DNA of 64,000 nt from MPNP01 sp965215545. GTDB lineage: Bacteria; Pseudomonadota; Alphaproteobacteria; Rhodobacterales; Rhodobacteraceae. Positions within the stretch are counted from its first letter, which is position 1, and every line of letters starts with the position of its first letter. Both the position numbers and the translations under genes were made by a program. The notes beneath the pieces were generated by a model. The model saw only the letters and a program-made list of their open reading frames with translations, was not told the origin of the DNA and did not search any database. The stretch spans positions 2,232,001 to 2,296,000 of the forward strand of contig OZ244066.1 of the NCBI GenBank assembly GCA_965215545.1, in the 5' to 3' direction. Below, piece after piece: positions 60,774 to 64,000 of this stretch.

Positions 60774-63700
60774 ATGACCGCCATCCGTCCCATGCTGACC
60801 CACACACCGACCCGCCGACCCCGCACGCTGGCCACCGCCCTCGCCCTCGCTGCCCTCACGACCCTCACCGGCCCGGCCCACGCCGAGAATGAGTGTGGTG
60901 CGCTTGATCCGGCCAATGATGCCGGACGGTCCATCACCTGTACCGGGGGCGAGGCGGGCACCTACGACGCGACATCCGACGGCAATGTCCTCTACGAACT
61001 GCCCAACACGCCGACCGACGCCGACTACAGCCTCACCCTGGATGCCGGCACCGCCATCACCGGCCGTCGCAATGCCGCCCAGGTCCCCGTGGCTGACCAG
61101 ACCGACGATCACAGCCGGCGCTGGAACCGGCCGGGCGAGACCTGGGCCAATTACGGCGCCGTCTTCGTCGTCACCGGCTTCGATCACCGCGGCAACCTCA
61201 CGCTCCGCTCGGCGGCCGACATCACCGCCGGCAACGCTGACGGCGTCACCATCGGCCAGGACACCCTGCGGGCCCGCGGGATCTATGCAAGGCACATCGG
61301 CCGGGCCGGCGACATCGCCATCACGCTGACCGGCGGCACCATCACCAGCACGGGTTCCGGTGTCCACGCCGAGATCGACAGTCTCTACAGTGGCCGCAAC
61401 ACCGGGTTCCCCGGTACCGACATTCCCACGGACGCGCGCCGGGCCGGCGACATCGCCATCACGCTGACCCCGGGTGTGGCCATCCGCACCTCTGGCCAGC
61501 GCGGCCACGGCATCGAGGCGGCCCACCGCGGCCACGGCACCATCCGCGTCACTGCCACCGGCACCCCGGGGTCGACCACCCCCGACATCATGGCCACGGG
61601 ACCCGATGCCGGCGGCATCAATGTGGAAATGGGCAATTGGTGGGCCGGGTATCGCCGATCCGAGACCGGGGCCATCGCCATCGATCTGACCGACTACCAC
61701 ATCCGCACGACGGGCGACCGGGGCGCCATCTTCGGGTCGGGCGTGAAGGCCTACAATTACATCCCGGCCGGCACCATCGACATCACGCTCACCGGCAGCA
61801 CCATCGCCACACAGGGCAGCCGTGGCCTCTACGCGCTCAATCTGTCGGGCGGCAACTTCCTGTCCAGCCCCGGCCGGATCGCCATCGATGTCACGGACTC
61901 GACGATCACGTCAGGCCGGGCCGGCAAGGGTCATGATCATGCCATCATCGCCCAGCACCAGACCGGCGCGCCCGGCACCATCGCCATCACCGCCACCGGC
62001 AGCACCCTCACCACCCGGGGCTCATCATCGTCCGGCCTCTATGGCCGCCATTTCGGCATCGGTGATGTCACCCTCACCACCCGGGGCAACCGGATCACCA
62101 CCGCGGGCGACGCCTCGCACGGCCTCTACGGCCACAAGCAGTTCAATTCGGGGGTCTCGTTCCTCCTGTCGGGTGACCTCACCATCAACGCCCGGTCCGA
62201 TCAGATCACCACCGCGGGCGCCGGCTCGCACGGCCTCTACGGCCGGTATGAGGGATCATCACGGACCCTCACCATCACCGCCCGCGACACCACCATCACC
62301 ACCGCGGGCGCCGGCTCGCACGGCCTCTACGGTCACCGGACAGGGTCGGGCGGTGCCATCGCCATCACCCTGGATGGTGGCACGATCACGACCGCCGGCA
62401 CCGGCATCGTGGCGGCCTATGGGTCCGCCTCATCGAGTGCGGCCCGGGTCGAGATCAGGAACGCCGCCCGCATCACGGCTACCGAGGCCGTGCGCTTCGA
62501 GAACAGCAAGGCCGACCTCGCCCTGACCGATGTCGGCATCCGTGCGGATGGCACGAGCACCCTCATCGGGTCCATCAGCTTTGCCGCTGGTACGTACGAT
62601 GATGTGCTGACGCTCACCCAGACCACCCGCTCGGGGCGGTATGACGGCTCGCTCGACTTCCTCGGGGGCGACGACACCCTGGCTCTCGACATCGCCCGGG
62701 GTCAGCATTTCATCTTCGGCGGCGAGATCACCAATCTCGAGACCCTGACCCTGCAGGGTGGCGGCTTTGCCCGCTTTGCCGCCCCGGTGAACCTGGTCGC
62801 CCCCGGCACGGCAACGGTAACCGACGGCACCCTGGTGCTGGCCAGCGGGCTGACCAGCCGCACGGTCACCATCAGCGCCAAGGGCCGGCTGGTGCTGGAA
62901 GCCGGTCTCGACAGCAGCGACCAACTCACCTACGGGCAGATCGCGAGCGGCACCGTGCACTTTGCCGGTGACCCGGTGGTGTTTGCCCAGCTCGCCCCCG
63001 ACCTCACCGCTGACCAGATCCGGACGGTGCGCGAACGGCTGGCGGCCGCCAGCCTCACCCGCGCGGACCTGCTCCCGACCACCCTCACGCAGGGTGACGA
63101 CAATACCGACCTGACCATGGGGACCATCGTCATCCGCTCGACGCAGGCCGATGGCACGGTTGTCGATGTGGGCACCATTGCCGCCGACGGCACGATCACC
63201 CTGGATGCCAATCGCATCGCCCAGCTGCGGTTGCCGGAAGGGATTGTCGCTGCTCCCCGCCACCGCCTTGTGGCTGCCCTGCCGGCTGTCCTCCTCGACA
63301 TGACCGCCCTCGAGGCCCCCTCGGCCGGCCCCGGCACCTGGGCCCGTCTCCTCGGGTCGACAGCCGACCGCACCCGCAAGGACGCCACCGTCCCCACCGC
63401 CTATGACCTGGTCCGCCGCGGGGTGGCCCTCGGCCACGGTCTCGAACTCGGCCCCGGCCGCACCCTCGGCCTGGCCGTCCAGCACCAGACCGGGTCAGCC
63501 ACCGTCACCAACGGTGGCACCATCGATGTCACGGCGACCACCCTCGGGGTCCGCCATGCCTGGGCCCTCGAGGCCACCACCCTCGGTGTGGCCGCCAGTG
63601 CCACCACGCTGGCCAGTGATCTTGCCGTGACGGCCACCGGTCGGCTGGCTGCCGGCCTGTCCGGCACCGGCCTGACCGCCGGCCTCCGGGCCGACCACCG

Positions 63701-64000
63701 GCTGGCCCTGCCCGATGACGCCACCGTCACCCTCGGGGCCGATCTGACCCATGCCCGGGTCAAGGCGGATGCTTTCACCACCGAGGCCGCCACAAAAGAG
63801 CAGGCCACCGCCATCAAGGGGTCGGCCACCACGCTGGCCCTGACGGCCGACTGGACCACCCCGCGCCCGACCGGGGCCGTCTTTGCCGGGGCCCGGCTGG
63901 CCCTGCCGCTCGGCGGGACAGCACAAGCCCGGGTCGGCACCACGGCACTCACCTCCAAGCCGCGCCCGGCCCTCGGCGTGCAGGGTGGCATCGCGTTTGG
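60774..64000 (+). CDS. Autotransporter-like beta-helix surface protein (3' end outside window)
   Basis: The frame from ATG 60774 (GGAG upstream) has no stop up to the window edge: at least 1075 residues. A signal peptide (TLATALALAALTTLTGPAHA) is followed by ENECGALDPAND and a passenger of repeated short strands. Repeated units include ITTAGAGSHGLYG (twice), ITTAGDASHGLYG, LTTRGSSSSGLYG, IATQGSRGLYA and IRTTGDRGAIFG. From about residue 850 the pattern changes to GPGTWARLLGSTADRT, GHGLELGPGRTLGLAVQHQT and ALGVQGGIAF-like strands, as in autotransporter barrels. The passenger would be exposed on the cell surface. Long frames on the other strand here are GC shadows. Confidence 0.85.
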   Translation, partial: MTAIRPMLTHTPTRRPRTLATALALAALTTLTGPAHAENECGALDPANDAGRSITCTGGEAGTYDATSDGNVLYELPNTPTDADYSLTLDAGTAITGRRNAAQVPVADQTDDHSRRWNRPGETWANYGAVFVVTGFDHRGNLTLRSAADITAGNADGVTIGQDTLRARGIYARHIGRAGDIAITLTGGTITSTGSGVHAEIDSLYSGRNTGFPGTDIPTDARRAGDIAITLTPGVAIRTSGQRGHGIEAAHRGHGTIRVTATGTPGSTTPDIMATGPDAGGINVEMGNWWAGYRRSETGAIAIDLTDYHIRTTGDRGAIFGSGVKAYNYIPAGTIDITLTGSTIATQGSRGLYALNLSGGNFLSSPGRIAIDVTDSTITSGRAGKGHDHAIIAQHQTGAPGTIAITATGSTLTTRGSSSSGLYGRHFGIGDVTLTTRGNRITTAGDASHGLYGHKQFNSGVSFLLSGDLTINARSDQITTAGAGSHGLYGRYEGSSRTLTITARDTTITTAGAGSHGLYGHRTGSGGAIAITLDGGTITTAGTGIVAAYGSASSSAARVEIRNAARITATEAVRFENSKADLALTDVGIRADGTSTLIGSISFAAGTYDDVLTLTQTTRSGRYDGSLDFLGGDDTLALDIARGQHFIFGGEITNLETLTLQGGGFARFAAPVNLVAPGTATVTDGTLVLASGLTSRTVTISAKGRLVLEAGLDSSDQLTYGQIASGTVHFAGDPVVFAQLAPDLTADQIRTVRERLAAASLTRADLLPTTLTQGDDNTDLTMGTIVIRSTQADGTVVDVGTIAADGTITLDANRIAQLRLPEGIVAAPRHRLVAALPAVLLDMTALEAPSAGPGTWARLLGSTADRTRKDATVPTAYDLVRRGVALGHGLELGPGRTLGLAVQHQTGSATVTNGGTIDVTATTLGVRHAWALEATTLGVAASATTLASDLAVTATGRLAAGLSGTGLTAGLRADHRLALPDDATVTLGADLTHARVKADAFTTEAATKEQATAIKGSATTLALTADWTTPRPTGAVFAGARLALPLGGTAQARVGTTALTSKPRPALGVQGGIAF
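62093..62334 (+). repeat. Repeat units in the autotransporter passenger gene
   Basis: A block of about 39 bp starting GATCACCACCGCGGGCG and ending CACGGCCTCTACGG recurs at about 62094, 62206 and 62290 with few changes. Near-identical DNA could support recombination that changes passenger length. Confidence 0.7.

Noticed and set aside
62093..62334. Possible CRISPR-like spaced repeats
   Set aside because: The repeats are in frame, code for beta-helix units, and the spacers are not constant in length or unrelated in sequence.
62430..63485. 351-codon - strand open frame
   Set aside because: Antisense to the autotransporter-like frame, which has a signal peptide and repeated strands; the - strand frame has shadow composition.

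Overview
The window is GC-rich DNA from an alphaproteobacterium. The evidence is a C4-pathway 5-aminolevulinate synthase (hemA), an NAD-dependent FdsA/FdsB-type formate dehydrogenase, bactofilin, a Porin_4-like porin and dense ABC uptake operons with ATGA/GTGA overlaps. Genus and order cannot be fixed from the sequence alone. No tRNA, rRNA or CRISPR array was seen.

Layout. 1-5.2 kb: 3' end of prfB, a broken MNT/HepT toxin-antitoxin remnant, a small coiled-coil membrane protein, a truncated secreted-protein paralogue, an ankyrin protein, bactofilin, and a secreted protein whose 5' coding region carries an 11-base C tract. 5.5-9.75 kb: a large AsmA/YhdP-like protein and queA. 9.75-13.25 kb: a frameshifted nuclease/N6-methyltransferase system, bounded on its far side by a second, diverged copy of the queA 3' end. 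13.3-17.7 kb: formate dehydrogenase (fdsA plus a fused fdsG-fdsB). 17.8-21.8 kb: a mobile-element and toxin-antitoxin zone with a broken Uma2 gene, transposase relics, an intact hipBA module with four palindromic operators, and a 670-bp element with perfect ends and an 8-bp target duplication.

22.1-31.3 kb: a catabolic locus. FGGY kinase, creatininase-family hydrolase and phosphotriesterase-family hydrolase (- strand) diverge from an RpiR regulator and a ribose-type ABC importer (+ strand). 31.6-34.1 kb: MFS transporter, HNH protein, dsbB. 34.4-42.4 kb: a polyamine-type ABC importer (potA, potD, potB, potC) split by hemA on the other strand and by small genes. 42.8-57.2 kb: a second sugar locus (MDR dehydrogenase, mannitol-dehydrogenase-like enzyme, class I aldolase, Gfo/Idh/MocA oxidoreductase, D-lyxose-type isomerase, PfkB kinase), then a decayed AbiE pair and an AAA-ATPase/PD-(D/E)XK gene, then the importer (binding protein, two permeases, ATPase).

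57.6-64 kb: surface genes. A porin, a secreted Cys-containing protein, and a very long reading frame from 60774 that runs off the window edge and encodes an autotransporter-like beta-helix protein with a barrel-like C-terminus.

The most unusual structure is at 57626-58066. A good start codon with ribosome-binding site lies on the + strand. The matching 107-codon body lies on the - strand without any usable start. The two are joined by a perfect 22-bp inverted repeat that encodes the same peptide on both sides. Inverting the segment would restore an intact 118-residue gene, so this looks like an invertible DNA switch caught in the OFF state. With the poly-C tract at 5130-5140 and a frameshifted secreted gene at 39488, it suggests that several surface or accessory genes of this organism vary by switching or decay.
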